Origin: Brienomyrus brachyistius
Lineage: Eukaryota; Chordata; Actinopteri; Osteoglossiformes; Mormyridae
Reading direction: 5' to 3'
Assembly: GCF_023856365.1 (NCBI RefSeq)
Contig: NC_064539.1
Coordinates: forward strand, 14,087,519-14,151,518
DNA length: 64,000 nt
Both the position numbers and the translations under genes were made by a program. The notes under the pieces were generated by a model. The model saw nothing but the letters and a program-made list of their open reading frames with translations. It searched no databases and was not told the origin of the DNA. Numbering within the stretch: the first letter of the stretch is position 1; every line of letters starts with the position of its first letter. Below are positions 46,275-56,824 of the stretch, in pieces.

Positions 46275-49200
46275 AATGATATAATTAATAGGGCTTATAC
46301 ATTGAACAAAAATATAAACGCAACACTTTTGTTTTTGCTCCCATTTTTCATGAGATGGACTTAAAGATCTACAATTCATTCCAGATACACAATATTACCA
46401 TTTCTCTCAAACATTTCTCACAAATCAGTCTAAATGTGTGATAGTGAGCACTTCTGCTTTGCTGAGATAATCCATCCCACCTCACAGGTGTGCCACATCA
46501 AGATGCTGATCTGACATCATGGGTAGTGCACAGGTGTACCTTATACTGCCCACAATAAAAGGCCACCCTGGAATGTGCAGTTTTGTCTCACAGCAAAATG
46601 CCACAGATGCCACAAGCATTGAGGGAGCGTGCAATTGGCATGCTGACAGCAGGAATGTCAACCAGATCTGTTGCTCGTGCATTGAATGTTCATTTCTCAA
46701 CCATAAGCCGTCTCCAAAGGCGTTTCAGAGAATATGGCAGTACATCCAACCGGCCTCACAACCGCAGACCACGTGTAACCACACCAGCCCAGGACCTCCA
46801 CATCCAGCAGGTTCACCTCCAAGATCGTCTGAGACCAGCCACTCAGACAGATAATGCACGGCCCCATGTTGCAAGGATCTGTACACAGTTCTTGGAAGCT
46901 GAAAATGTCCCAGTTCTTGCATGGCCAGCATACTCACCGGACATGTCACCCGTTGAGCATGTTTGGGATGTGCTTGACCGGCGTATACGACAGCGTGTAC
47001 CAGTTCCCACTAATATCCAACAACTTCGCACAGCCATTGAAGAGGAGTGGACCAACATTCCACAGGCCACAATTGACAATCTGATAAACTCTATGCGAAG
47101 AAGATGTGTTGCATTGCATGAGGCAAATGGTGGTCACACCAGATACTGACCGGTTCTGAGTCCCCAGACCCCCAATAAAGCAAAAAACTGCACATTCCAG
47201 GGTGGCCTTTTATTGTGGGCAGTATAAGGTACACCTGTGCACTACCCATGATGTCAGATCAGCATCTTGATGTGGCACACCTGTGAGGTGGGATGGATTA
47301 TCTCAGCAAAGCAGAAGTGCTCACTATCACACATTTAGACTGATTTGTGAGAAATGTTTGAGAGAAATGGTAATATTGTGTATCTGGAATGAATTGTAGG
47401 TCTTTAAGTCCATCTCATGAAAAATGGGAGCAGAAACAAGAGTGTTGCGTTTATATTTTTGTTCAGTATATATTGCCCATAGGTGTGCATGTGTGAGTGA
47501 ATGGTGTGTGAGTGTGCCCTGCGATGGGCTGGCCCCCCGTCCTGGGTTGTTCCCTGCCTCGTGCCCATTGCTTCCGGGATAGGCTCCGGACCCCCCGTGA
47601 CCCAGTAGGATAAGCGGTTTGGAAAATGGATGGATGGATGTAAATAATAATAAGAATATTATAATACATAGTTCTGCTGAAATGTAATTAAGACAGTCAA
47701 TCTCTTTGACAGGCTGGCCATTTGGAAGTCTGGTGTGCAAAATGAGTGGGATGGTCCAAGGAATATCGGTGTCGGCTTCAGTGTTTACACTGGTCGCCAT
47801 TGCGGTTGACAGGTCAAATCATTTTATATGAATAAACATAAAACAATGTGTTTGTGTCATTTGTTTATAAAGTGCCCCCAGTCCATGTACCATATACAGG
47901 TGCTGGTCATATAATTAGCGTATCTTGAAAAAGTTGATTTATTTCACTGATTCCATTCAAGAGGTGAAACTTGTATAATGTATACATTCATTCCACAGAG
48001 ACTGACATATTTTAAGTGTTTATTTCTTTTAATTTTGATCATTATAACTGACAACTAATGAAAACCCCAATTCAGTATCTCAGAAAATTAGAATATTACT
48101 TAAGACCAATACAAAGAAAGGATTTTTAGAAATCTTGGCCAGCTGAAAAGTATGAACATGAAAAGTATGAGCATGTACAGCACTCAGTACTTAGTTGGGG
48201 CTCCTTTTGCCTGAATTACTGCAGCAGTGCGGCGCGGCATGGAGTCGATCAGTCTGTGGCACTGCTCAGGTGTTATGAGACCCCAGGTTGCTCTGATAGT
48301 GGCCTTCAGCTCTTCTGCATTGTTGGGTCTGGCATATCGCATCTTCCTCTTCACAATACCCCATAGATTTTCAATGGGGTTAAGGTCAGGCGAGTTTGGC
48401 CAATTAAGAACAGGGATACCATGGTCCTTAAACCAGGTACTGGTAGCTTTGGCACTGTGTGCAGGTGCCAACCCCTGTTGGAAAATGAAATCTGCATCTC
48501 CATAAAGTTGGTCAGCAGCAGGAAGCATGAAGTGCTCTAAAACCTCCTGCTACACAGCTGCGTTGACCTTGGACCTCAGAAAACACAGTGGACCAACACC
48601 AGCAGATGACATGGCACCCCAAACCTTCACTGACTGTGGAAACTTTACACTTGACCTCAAGCAACGTGGATTCTGTGCTTCTGTCTTCCTCCAGACTCTA
48701 GGACCCTGATGTCCAAAGGAAATGCAAAATTTACTTTCATCAGAAAACATAACGTTGGACCACTCAGCAGCAGACCAGTCCTTTTTGTCTTTAGCCCAGG
48801 CGAGACGCTTCTGATGCTGTCTGTTGTTCAGGAGTGGCTTGACGCAAGGAATGCGACAGCTGGAACCCATGCCTTGCATACGTCTGTGCGTAGTGGTTCT
48901 TGAAGCACTGACTCCAGCTGCAGTCCACTCTCCCCCACATTTTTGAATGGGTTTAGTTTCACAATTCTCTCCAGGGTGCGGTCATCCCTATTGCTTGTAC
49001 ACTTTTTTCTGCCACATCGTTTCCTTCCCTTCGCCTCTATATTAATGTGCTTGGACACAGAGCTCTGTGAACAGCCAGCCTCTTCTACAATGACCTTTTG
49101 TGTCTTGCCCTCCTTGTGCAAGATGTCAAAGGTCGTCTTTTGGACAACTGTCAAATCAGCAGTCTTACCCATGATTGTGTAGCCTACAGAACTAGACTGA

Positions 49201-50565
49201 GAGACCATTTAAAGGCCTTTGCAGGTGTTTTGAGTTAATTAACTGATTAGAGTGTGGCACCAGGTGTCTTCAATACTGAACCTTTTCACAACATTCTAAT
49301 TTTCTGAGATACTGAATTGGTGTTTTCATTAGTTGTCAGTCATAATTATCAAAATTAAAAGAAATAAACATTTAAAATATGTCAGTCTGTCTGGAATGAA
49401 TGTATACATTATACATGTTTCACTTCTTAAATGGAATTAGTGAAATAAATCAACTTTTTGAAGATATTCTAATTATATGACCAGCACCTATACATGTACT
49501 GTATGGGACTTCTACTAACTTCTTAGAAAATGGATAGGAACTATTAAAGAAATGCATATACTTTATATGAAAATGGTAAACCTTACAGAACATATTTTAT
49601 AAGGTAAAAGGAAGTGTTATATCAAATTATTTTGTATTACTTTGACCATACAGTGAAATGTACTTTTCCCCCATTTTAGGTTTCGATGCATTGTTTACCC
49701 TTTCAAGCAAAAACTGACAATATCAACATCAACACTAATAATTGTGGTTATATGGCTTCTAGCACTTTCCATTATGTGCCCATCTGGTGTCATGCTGCAA
49801 GTTACCAAGGAACAGAATGTGCGTGTTCTTCTAGGGAATGGCAACGAGACAAGCCCTTTCTACTGGTGCAGGGAAAACTGGCCCAACCAAGGAAGAAAGA
49901 TTTACACCACTGTCCTCTTTACCAGCATTTACCTGGCACCGCTGATTCTGATCGTGATTATGTATGCTTGGATTGGTGTTACCTTGTTTAAAACGGGCAT
50001 GCCTGCAGAAGGAAGTTGTGGTCATGAAAACCGACTGATAGTCTCAAAGAAGAAGAAAAGGGTCATCAAGATGTTGCTCACTGTAGCCCTGCTTTTCATC
50101 TTGTCCTGGCTGCCCCTCTGGACTCTAATGATGCTGAGTGATTATGCCAGCCTGACCGAGTACCAGTACAGAATGATAAACATCTACATCTATCCATTTG
50201 CACACTGGCTTGCTTTCTTCAACAGCAGCATCAATCCCATCATCTACGGCTTCTTCAATGAGAATTTCCGAAGGGGATTCCAGGCAGCGTTCAAGTTACA
50301 GCTGTGCTCGGCTGGTGGGGGCCGCAAACAGACCTACTCACACAGGGTTCACACAAATTCTATTCTTCCCACCAACCTGCATGTGTCCAAAGGGCTCGCT
50401 CCTCTCAGCGTGAACTGTGAAGAGAACAACCGCTCCACCGTAAGCTCCAACCTGAATGACCAAGACCTAGTAATGGAGGACCTTGAAAAGGTATATCACT
50501 TCACCGTGTGTGGTACTTCATACATATTTAAAGTAATGATTTTTCAAATTCAAATGTCTTATTAA
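44763..50565 (+). CDS. npffr2: Neuropeptide FF receptor 2 (class A GPCR)
   Basis: Gq/Gi-coupled membrane receptor for RF-amide peptides. Coding exons: 44763-45093 (ATG 44763), 47713-47812 and 49680 to 50490 or 50565. Phases join as ACC G|GC TGG and GAC AG|G TTT. N-terminus has Asn-Xaa-Ser/Thr sites (PNIT, NSSQ, ENIT). TM1-2 are [16 protein letters not shown] and [22 protein letters not shown]3 is [20 protein letters not shown], ending [12 protein letters not shown]. Loop 2 is [10 protein letters not shown] (disulfide Cys), TM6 [19 protein letters not shown] and TM7 [22 protein letters not shown]. The tail DLVMEDLEK resembles NPFFR2, not NPFFR1. To the donor at 50491 the coding length is 414 codons; reading through gives 438 aa. 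A splice-acceptor-like tract before 44756 suggests an upstream 5' UTR exon. Confidence 0.95.
45680..46115 (+). mobile_element. Old V-SINE-like element split by a LINE tail
   Basis: 5' half 45680-45821 (gcagcactgtcacgtcac, agtccaaagacatgcatt) and 3' half from about 46021 (cctgtgatggactggcatcc, cagggtgtatcc, ggatggatg). The LINE tail at 45822-46020 lies between. It lies in NPFFR2 intron 1. Confidence 0.7.
45822..46020 (-). mobile_element. CR1-like LINE 3' end nested in a SINE
   Basis: Plus strand aagaaatttacaaacaagag, cggcccatcaagcttg, gctctgatttaaaagaac and ggaagagtattccatactc: the 3' end of the CR1-like family, minus orientation. The word atatt occurs at both junctions (45817-45821, 46021-46025), a likely target duplication. 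Confidence 0.75.
46241..46272 (+). repeat. (ATT)n microsatellite
   Basis: About ten attatt-type units directly before the second Tc1 copy, in NPFFR2 intron 1. Confidence 0.9.
46300..47468 (+). mobile_element. Tc1-like deletion derivative, copy 2 (1169 bp)
   Basis: Same length and, as far as can be read, the same sequence as 23228-24396 in the opposite orientation, with TA at both ends (46298-46299, 47469-47470). Terminal repeats of about 280 bp. It lies in NPFFR2 intron 1. Confidence 0.9.
46583..47149 (+). CDS. Internally deleted Tc1 transposase, 188 aa
   Basis: Protein identical to that at 23547-24113: helix-turn-helix half kept, first catalytic Asp region deleted in frame, DNARPH and SPDMSPVEH blocks kept. 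Sense strand is the same as NPFFR2. Confidence 0.85.
   Translation: MSHSKMPQMPQALRERAIGMLTAGMSTRSVARALNVHFSTISRLQRRFREYGSTSNRPHNRRPRVTTPAQDLHIQQVHLQDRLRPATQTDNARPHVARICTQFLEAENVPVLAWPAYSPDMSPVEHVWDVLDRRIRQRVPVPTNIQQLRTAIEEEWTNIPQATIDNLINSMRRRCVALHEANGGHTRY
47474..47640 (+). mobile_element. V-SINE-like SINE, 3' half
   Basis: gcatgtgtgagtgaatgg, ctgcgatgggctggcccc, ggataagcggtttgg, then three TGGA units. The head is missing; it abuts the right end of Tc1 copy 2, 73 bp before NPFFR2 exon 2. Confidence 0.9.
47897..49490 (-). mobile_element. Full-length dead Tc1-like transposon in NPFFR2 intron 2
   Basis: 1594 bp between CAGGTGCTGG and CCAGCACCTA, flanked by TA (47895-47896, 49491-49492). Terminal inverted repeats are about 200 bp (ggtcatataattag against ctaattatatgacc). 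Transposase remains on the minus strand 49208-48184: [19 protein letters not shown], then [15 protein letters not shown] (first Asp). [12 protein letters not shown] follows, where a Gly stands in place of the second catalytic Asp, then [14 protein letters not shown] frameshift near 48860 and a TAG at 48552-48550 break it. Confidence 0.9.
50491..50496 (+). other. Possible splice donor in the NPFFR2 tail
   Basis: AAAAG|GTATAT follows the conserved DLVMEDLEK codons. If used, the tail VYHFTVCG... is intronic and a further exon is needed. Confidence 0.4.
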
Positions 50566-50844
50566 AAAGCAATTAATCTAAAAAATGTGGTTTTATTATT
50601 AAAAATTATTATTATTAATAACTACCACATTTTCTTTGCATATGTACAGTTATGACAAGTTACCCACTGCTGAGGCTACGAGTTAAAATTATGCCACTAA
50701 CATGCAAATAAAAAAGTAAAACAATTGCAAGTTTAAAAATGACTAATTAATCAGACTCAGGCAGTGTTGCTTTTGATTTTTTTTAAGTGATGATAAAACT
50801 TCAGTTCCCTATACTATGTTGAATGAATGTTATGTATGTATATA

Positions 50845-51285
50845 TAGCAGTTTTCAAGACACTAGAAGCACTTTACAGAATCAGCCCACGCCTGGTTAAT
50901 GTGACAGCAGCCATTCACCACACAGAAGCTAATATGGCGAAGGGGCAGGGAGAGAATTCACTAATTAGGTACAGGGGATGATTAGGAGGCCAGATTTACG
51001 GGCCAGAGTTAGCCAGGACATTGGGGTACCAATGTCCAGGGATCTTTTATGTTTTATTGGAAGGACAGTGCCATTTTTACAGCACAGTGTCCCCATCACC
51101 GCATTTAGATCTACACAGACTACAGGATAGGCTAACCTGTTGTCTACACCAATGCTTCTTTCAGTACCAACTCAGCTTTCCTCAATAGCCTCCCATCTAA
51201 ACACTAGCCGGGTCAAAACCTGCTTAGCTTCAGACAGATTACCTACAGTAATCCTAACTGCAGGTGGTATGGCTGCATTGTACTA
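50845..51285 (-). mobile_element. 5S rRNA-derived SINE (SINE3-like), decayed
   Basis: On the minus strand the head corresponds to 5S rRNA: gcagccataccacc near 51275, then gaagctaagcaggttttgac near 51225 and tagatgggaggct near 51195. These match the internal-promoter half of 5S rRNA with many changes. The body reaches down to about 50845 (plus strand cacagtgtccccatcaccgc, acgcctggttaatgtgac). Part of the body recurs inside the MITE at 54558. Confidence 0.6.
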
Positions 51286-51485
51286 TGATGTTTAATTTTA
51301 CCAGCACCCTTAATTGTCTCAGTCATTCCCAACAATAACTGCCCCTGCAATTACATCGAAGCTTGTGTTTAAAAATGTTTTTAAATGATTCATATAACCA
51401 TGTCATTCCTTCCCAGGGCACTCCAGAGGTTCTTAATGAGATAAACTGAACTGACTGGACTGATTTTGTTCCCTTCCATGTTCAG

Positions 51486-51527
51486 ATGTATGCCCCCAGG
51501 CAGCCTGACAGTCATACCCAACAGTGA
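51486..51527 (+). CDS. Candidate NPFFR2 terminal mini-exon
   Basis: A pyrimidine-rich acceptor (tttgttcccttccatgttcag) ends at 51485. In the phase left by the 50491 donor the sequence reads MYAPRQPDSHTQQ and stops at TGA 51525-51527. Speculative; no family comparison supports it. Confidence 0.25.
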   Translation: MYAPRQPDSHTQQ

Positions 51528-52074
51528 TGAGGTCCATCCAATGGATTATTTCAGGTACAGTACATTCATCATCCAACACTGGGGGTGGCATTTCTTGAAT
51601 TTTTGGTGGCTGTGTCTTCAACATCGAGAAGTTAGCTGGCTATTTTTTCCATTTATAAAGCAGATGGTAAAAAGTAGGGATTCACCCATTTATTGATTGC
51701 TTGCTGTTTTTCTTTTAACCAAAATGGAATTAGCTAGGAAGAATTGTGCTCTTTTGAGAGCACAGATTGGAACAGGAGGGCAATCTGATATGCTGACTCA
51801 AAATTAGTCTTCCGTTTGCAGCTGGAAAGTCTTTCCAAGTTTATATATTTTTCATGTTTCCGGTAGACAGAACCTTGATGCCAGTTCACACTAATGACCG
51901 AATAGTAGGAAACAAATATAGGGCTTTTTATGCTTGATTAACCCCAATTCAAATTAATTTGGGGTGGAAAATGTACTTATTATAAATATGGGAAGTATTC
52001 TTTACACTTTCATTAATGCATCTGTAGAAATTTGGAAAAAAATAAAATACTTATTTCAGTGACATATAATTATG

Positions 52075-52400
52075 TTATGGGGTGGCATGGTGGTGCAGTG
52101 GTTAGCACTGTTGCCTCACACCTCTGGGTCACATGTGTGTGGAGTTTGCATGTTCTCCCCATGTCGTCGTGGGGTTTCCTCCGGGTACTCCGGTTTCCCC
52201 CCACAGTCCAAAAACATGATGAGGCTAATTGGAGTTGCTAAATTGCCCGTAGGAGTGTATGTGTGAGTGAATGGTGTGTGAGTGAGCCCTGCGATGGGCT
52301 GGCCCCCCATCCTGGGTTGTTCTCTGCCTTGTGCCCAATGCTTCCAGGCCCCCACGACCCAGTAGGATAAGTGGTTTGGAAAATGATGGATGGATGCATT
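52075..52400 (+). mobile_element. V-SINE-like SINE
   Basis: Head ggcatggtggtgcagtgg, central gggtttcctccgggtact, tail ggataagtggtttgg and ATGATGGATGGATG. About 20 bp are missing at the B box (ctctgggtcacatgtg), as is part of the tail before gacccagtagg. Confidence 0.9.
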
Positions 52401-53963
52401 TAAAAGAAATATCAAGAAAACATTAGTTTGAAGCACATGGCTCACTATTTTGCTACTAATTATATGAAACATGTTGTTAATTTAGTTGGTTGGCTATTCA
52501 TATGCATGGGTCACTCCACTGTGTAACCAAAAAGTGAATACAGTTTGAGGGGCTCGTACCCTGACCATTGAATGTAAATGTTCAGCGCTCTTGTTCAGGT
52601 CACACAGTGTTTTGATGTTTGGCCTGTTGGCCCCGATGACTCATATTTAGAGAACGGTGCTTAAACTCATTACTCTTACTGTTGATGGTAATAGAGTGAG
52701 ATGTGTGAGACGTGGAACAATTTCATCAATCTCTTGACAGGGTTTATTTTACTGTCAGCCTTAATTTTGTTTGTGAGGCTTATGCAGTTTCAGAAGCACT
52801 GTCAAATGAATGTACTGGCTGAAGCAGAGGTCTGTGTTCCAGTTGTGCTCGTCAAACTCTGTGTTCTGGATTATGTTCAGACTGAGCTCTTAATTAATTT
52901 GCTTTGATTGACCTGTCGGTCGAATGAATCGCATGATTAAGTACCCGGGGCTAGAGTACAATGCCAAATATTTAAAGCAGCAATGGATTAAAATGAACAA
53001 AGATCTGCAATGACAGTATTTTTTTCTCAAATTAGTCCTTTTTTTGTTGTTTTTTTCAGTTCACTGCACAATTATTTGCACATCCTGAGGGAGGGGCAAT
53101 GCACGCTATGCTTATTTTTTTCAAGTGTTATTTTTATTTTTTGCCTGATTCTGCTTTTCTGATTTTTTTTTCCAGTTGTACTTTTAAAGGAATTAGCATG
53201 CTTTCTGTCGATAGTCATCAAATAAAGCAGTGTTTTTGTCAGCAATACAGCTTTGTAACATTCATATGAATGTGCTGCTGTCAGCCTGTGGTTGGGCAAC
53301 TTCTCATTTTACATACATGAAGCAGGCTTCACTTGGTTGGCTTGCAGACAAATAAACTGGATGGATGGATGGATGTGAACATCTATGCTTTTTGTTTCAG
53401 TGTTCCTGAAAGGGAGGACTGGCTTTTTCCTTACCATTTTCTTAATCTTCAAGTGATATACCGGGCACATTAAACATCCTGTTACGAAAAGTTGCACTCT
53501 GCCTTTCTTCTATAAATTCTCTTATTTTCGTTAATTCTTCCATTAAAACCAAAAGAATCAAATCGTGTTTTTAAACCCCTAATCATCTGCTTGTCATTCC
53601 TCTGTGGGAATCTATTAAGTGGAATAAGCTTTCAACCAGTGATCATTTATATCTGGAGTAAATGCATTTGATTAGTATTTGTCCAAACCATCAGCAAGAG
53701 TGGGGGCGGTGGCTGAGCTACTGCTTGCATAAATAGAGTACAATAGAGGAGATGTACTTAACATGTCTTAGCCTGCACATACCTTGCTAAATGCATACTA
53801 GATGTTACATTTAACAGCACTTTAATGTGATATATTAACCATCAAAGTGCATTTTGTATGAAAACATTAGGGCAGCCATATATGATGCAAGACAGGAATA
53901 AAACATTAACTGGACAAAGCTGGACATTAACCACGATTGAAACCTGCTGAAATACATGTAACA

Positions 53964-53994
<31 letters not shown>

Positions 53995-54550
53995 TGTTGT
54001 TACCAATTCACCCATCTCCTCCAACATTATGGAATAATGACAGGACCAGTTAGGAACATGGGACCCAGATGTGGAGCAAACCATAAACCTACAGTAAACG
54101 CTAAACGAGAGTCATAGTCAGGAACGAATGCTAGGATCAAAAAGTATGGTATTCTGTCCAGAGTAGGGAAGGGAAAGACACACAACTCTTTTGATTTGAA
54201 TGCTTATTTGCTATGCTTAATGCCACCACATTGCCGAGTCATCAAGAAGGCTAATTTGTATTGAAGCTTGTTTCAAAATCAAGCAATCAAATTTAACCAA
54301 GTAATCATGATAGCTCTACATGCAGTCAATGATAGTTCTGTCGGCAGAATCACCTTGTTACTGAGAGCCATCAAATGGTGAGACTTGTCAAAGCTAAACA
54401 GCAGGCTACAAGTGCAAAAATAAAATGTTCAGTACAACAATGGTCTGCAGAATGGCTTCCCTGAACATCCAGCTCCTCAACTTTGGAAGTGGTTCTGGAG
54501 ACAAAAATAGTTACAGTACACTGCTTCTTGGAACAGCATCATACTGTATA
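52400..54550. other. Downstream of NPFFR2, no gene recognised
   Basis: AT-rich, with (GGAT)n at 53354-53372 and (AAT)n at 53967-53993. No ADAMTS3 exon seen. Confidence 0.4.
53967..53993 (+). repeat. (AAT)n microsatellite
   Basis: Nine or so aat units in NPFFR2 downstream DNA. Confidence 0.9.
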
Positions 54551-54557
54551 TACAGTA

Positions 54558-54922
54558 CAGACGCTCCTCTACTTCAAACTTTCAACTTACGAACTTTCAG
54601 ACATAGGAACGAAGAGGATTGTAAGTCCAAATTTTGTTAGTTGGGCTCCTGTTTCCTACCTGCAACATTTAATTATTTTTTTTCTGTGCGCCAATTCCGG
54701 GTCGTACGACTTCTGGCCACTACTCCCACCGAGCAGCAGTGTAGCGTGCGTACTCCCCGCGTCCTACTTCTATGTACTTGCATATACCCTTAAAATGATA
54801 TTGAATAATGACTTACGAACATTTCAAGTTGCGAACGGCCATTTACAGCACAGTGTCTCTGTCACTGCATTTGGATCCACACAGTAAAACCAGCATCTCG
54901 TTCGTAAGTAAAGGAGTATCTG
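54558..54922. mobile_element. MITE copy 2 carrying a SINE piece
   Basis: Termini CAGACGCTCCTCTACTTC and, inverted, CAGATACTCCTTTACTTAC, flanked by TA. Longer than copy 1 (365 against 283 bp) partly because about 50 bp at 54840-54889 (tttacagcacagtgtc, ggatccacacag) match the 5S-derived SINE body at 51078-51123. Confidence 0.75.
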
Positions 54923-54924
54923 TA

Positions 54925-55875
54925 TTTATAAAAAAGTAGGTTTTTCTATTTCATATTAAATTAAACATCTAATCCATTCAAGTCATACAACCAAAGAAGG
55001 TGAAAGACAGTACATGTAAAGAGACGATCAAAACTGCGTAGGGAGAAAAACCTCAGACAGTGTGATTAAGCACTGAAATTATTTGGAAATGGGCATGGCT
55101 GGTAGAGCAAACTAGATTTTGGACCCAATGTAACAATTGTGTACTATTTTTAGCTTTAACAGAATAATGCATTTTTCAAAATGCATTTATGTCATACCAC
55201 TGTTTGCCAGCAGAAAAACTGAGCTCACTTACACTCTGAGAAAAGTCAAAATGTATTCATATGCCTCATTTTAAATGACTAAAAATGTACAAATTATTGA
55301 AAAAAGTTTTCTGCCTTACATCTTGTTGAATAGATCACATTATCATATTGAATAAAAAATATACTTTCCTTGAAAGTTACAAGTTAATAAATTAAACCGT
55401 ATTGTAAATAAAATTGCATTTGTGTTGATTTTTTTATCAGCAGTTGTTTTTTCAGCAGTGAAATTCTGCATTGACAGTTCATGGGACTGAATCCAAATAT
55501 CATCTTTGCTTGCAGCGTAATTAAACTGATATGGCATGCCACAGGTAACAAAAAGTATTGTGTATAAAGATGATCTAACAATCCAAAATTAGGCATAAAA
55601 AGCATTGTGGGCATGAAATCTATTTAATAATGTATAATACAATGAACTATACAAACAATCAAAACAAATTACTATCATGGAAAAATTCCCTCTCAAAATA
55701 AACTTTAATAATATCAACATCCAAAGAATCCCTTCTTTACCTATAACTATCACCATGAACAAAGGATTTATAATTCAGACAAAATTTTCATCCCTGCTTA
55801 CCCAAGTCCATTCTTTTCATTTTACAGTATCAGCGCTGTGTTATCAAAAAATAGGCACGGCAACACGATCATGTC
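54925..55875. other. Intergenic, nothing recognised
   Basis: AT-rich, no gene seen. Confidence 0.35.
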
Positions 55876-55879
55876 AAAT

Positions 55880-56605
55880 ACAGCGAGTAACTTTATTCTA
55901 GTCCAGAATGCAGCAGCCAGAGTCCTCACCAAAACTAAAAAATATGATCATATTACCCCAATTTTATCTTCACTGCACTGGCTGCCAGTTAGATTTCGTG
56001 TTGACTACAAAATACTGCTCTTAACCTATAAAGCTGTAAATGGTCTTGCATCGCAGTATGTGAGTGACCTCATTTGCAACTACATTCCGAATCGTACACT
56101 TAGATCACAAGATGCAGGTCTTCTATCCATACCCAGAATAAACAACGTTACTTTTGGGGGAAGAGCATTTGCTCATAAAGCACCACAGCTATTAGTGTTC
56201 GGAACTCAAACACAATCTCTGCTAGACCTACACCTGTTAGGTGTAGGGCATTAATTCTACTCCATCTTCTCTTTTCCGAGCTGATACCGAGCCGACTTCT
56301 ACACCGTGTGAACCCGCACCTGGACTCCTGGAGATGAAACTAACTGGGACTTTATAACTATATGAACTCTAATGAATCTCAGTATAAATGCAGTTTCATG
56401 CTCCCCGGTCGCCCAGAGGAGGATGGGGTCCCCTTCCGAGTCTAGGTTCCTCTCAAGGTTTCTTCCTGCTAGAGGGAGTTTTTCCTTGCCACTGTCGCCT
56501 CAGGCTTGCTTGGTGGGGTTCTGGCCGGTTAAATGTAAAGTGCTTTGTGACAATGACTGTTGTTAAAAGCGCTATATAAATAAAATTGAATTGAATTGAA
56601 TTGAT
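55880..56605 (+). mobile_element. L2-like LINE, 3' end with RT remnant
   Basis: Translation FILVQNAAARVLTKTKKYD, HITPILSSLHWLPVRFRVD, YKILLLTYKAVNGLAS and GGRAFAHKAPQLL. Then the 3' UTR (aggtttcttcctgctagag, agggagtttttccttgcc, gcgctatataaataaaatt) and an attga-type simple tail. Same family as 29355-31425. 5'-truncated. Confidence 0.85.
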
Positions 56606-56639
56606 TGTGAGTTTAAAAAGGGAAACCACAGTAGCAATG

Positions 56640-56823
56640 ACTTACCACTGGGAGCCGTTCGTTTACAAAACCGAGCAGAAACGTGCGTACGCCATGTGTG
56701 GAGCTGCCGTGAGAATGTGCGTAGCAGTACGCCGAGTTTTGTTTTTATACATCTCGACGTGAGCGTGAAAACGGACGTACACAACATTTTCGTGCGTATG
56801 CATCGTTTATACATGAGGCCCCT
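56640..56823. mobile_element. DNA-transposon end, class uncertain
   Basis: CpG-rich words such as aaacgtgcgtacgcc and ttttcgtgcgtatgc end in tttatacatgaggcccc, a terminus seen in fish MITEs. Only one end is recognised. Confidence 0.35.
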
Positions 56824-56824
56824 G

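Noticed and set aside
51190..51285. Functional 5S rRNA gene, minus strand
   Set aside because: Too many substitutions, and it runs into a SINE body.
51486..51696. 76-residue open frame downstream of NPFFR2 as a separate gene
   Set aside because: No domain or start context; only the first few codons in another frame are of interest as a possible NPFFR2 exon.
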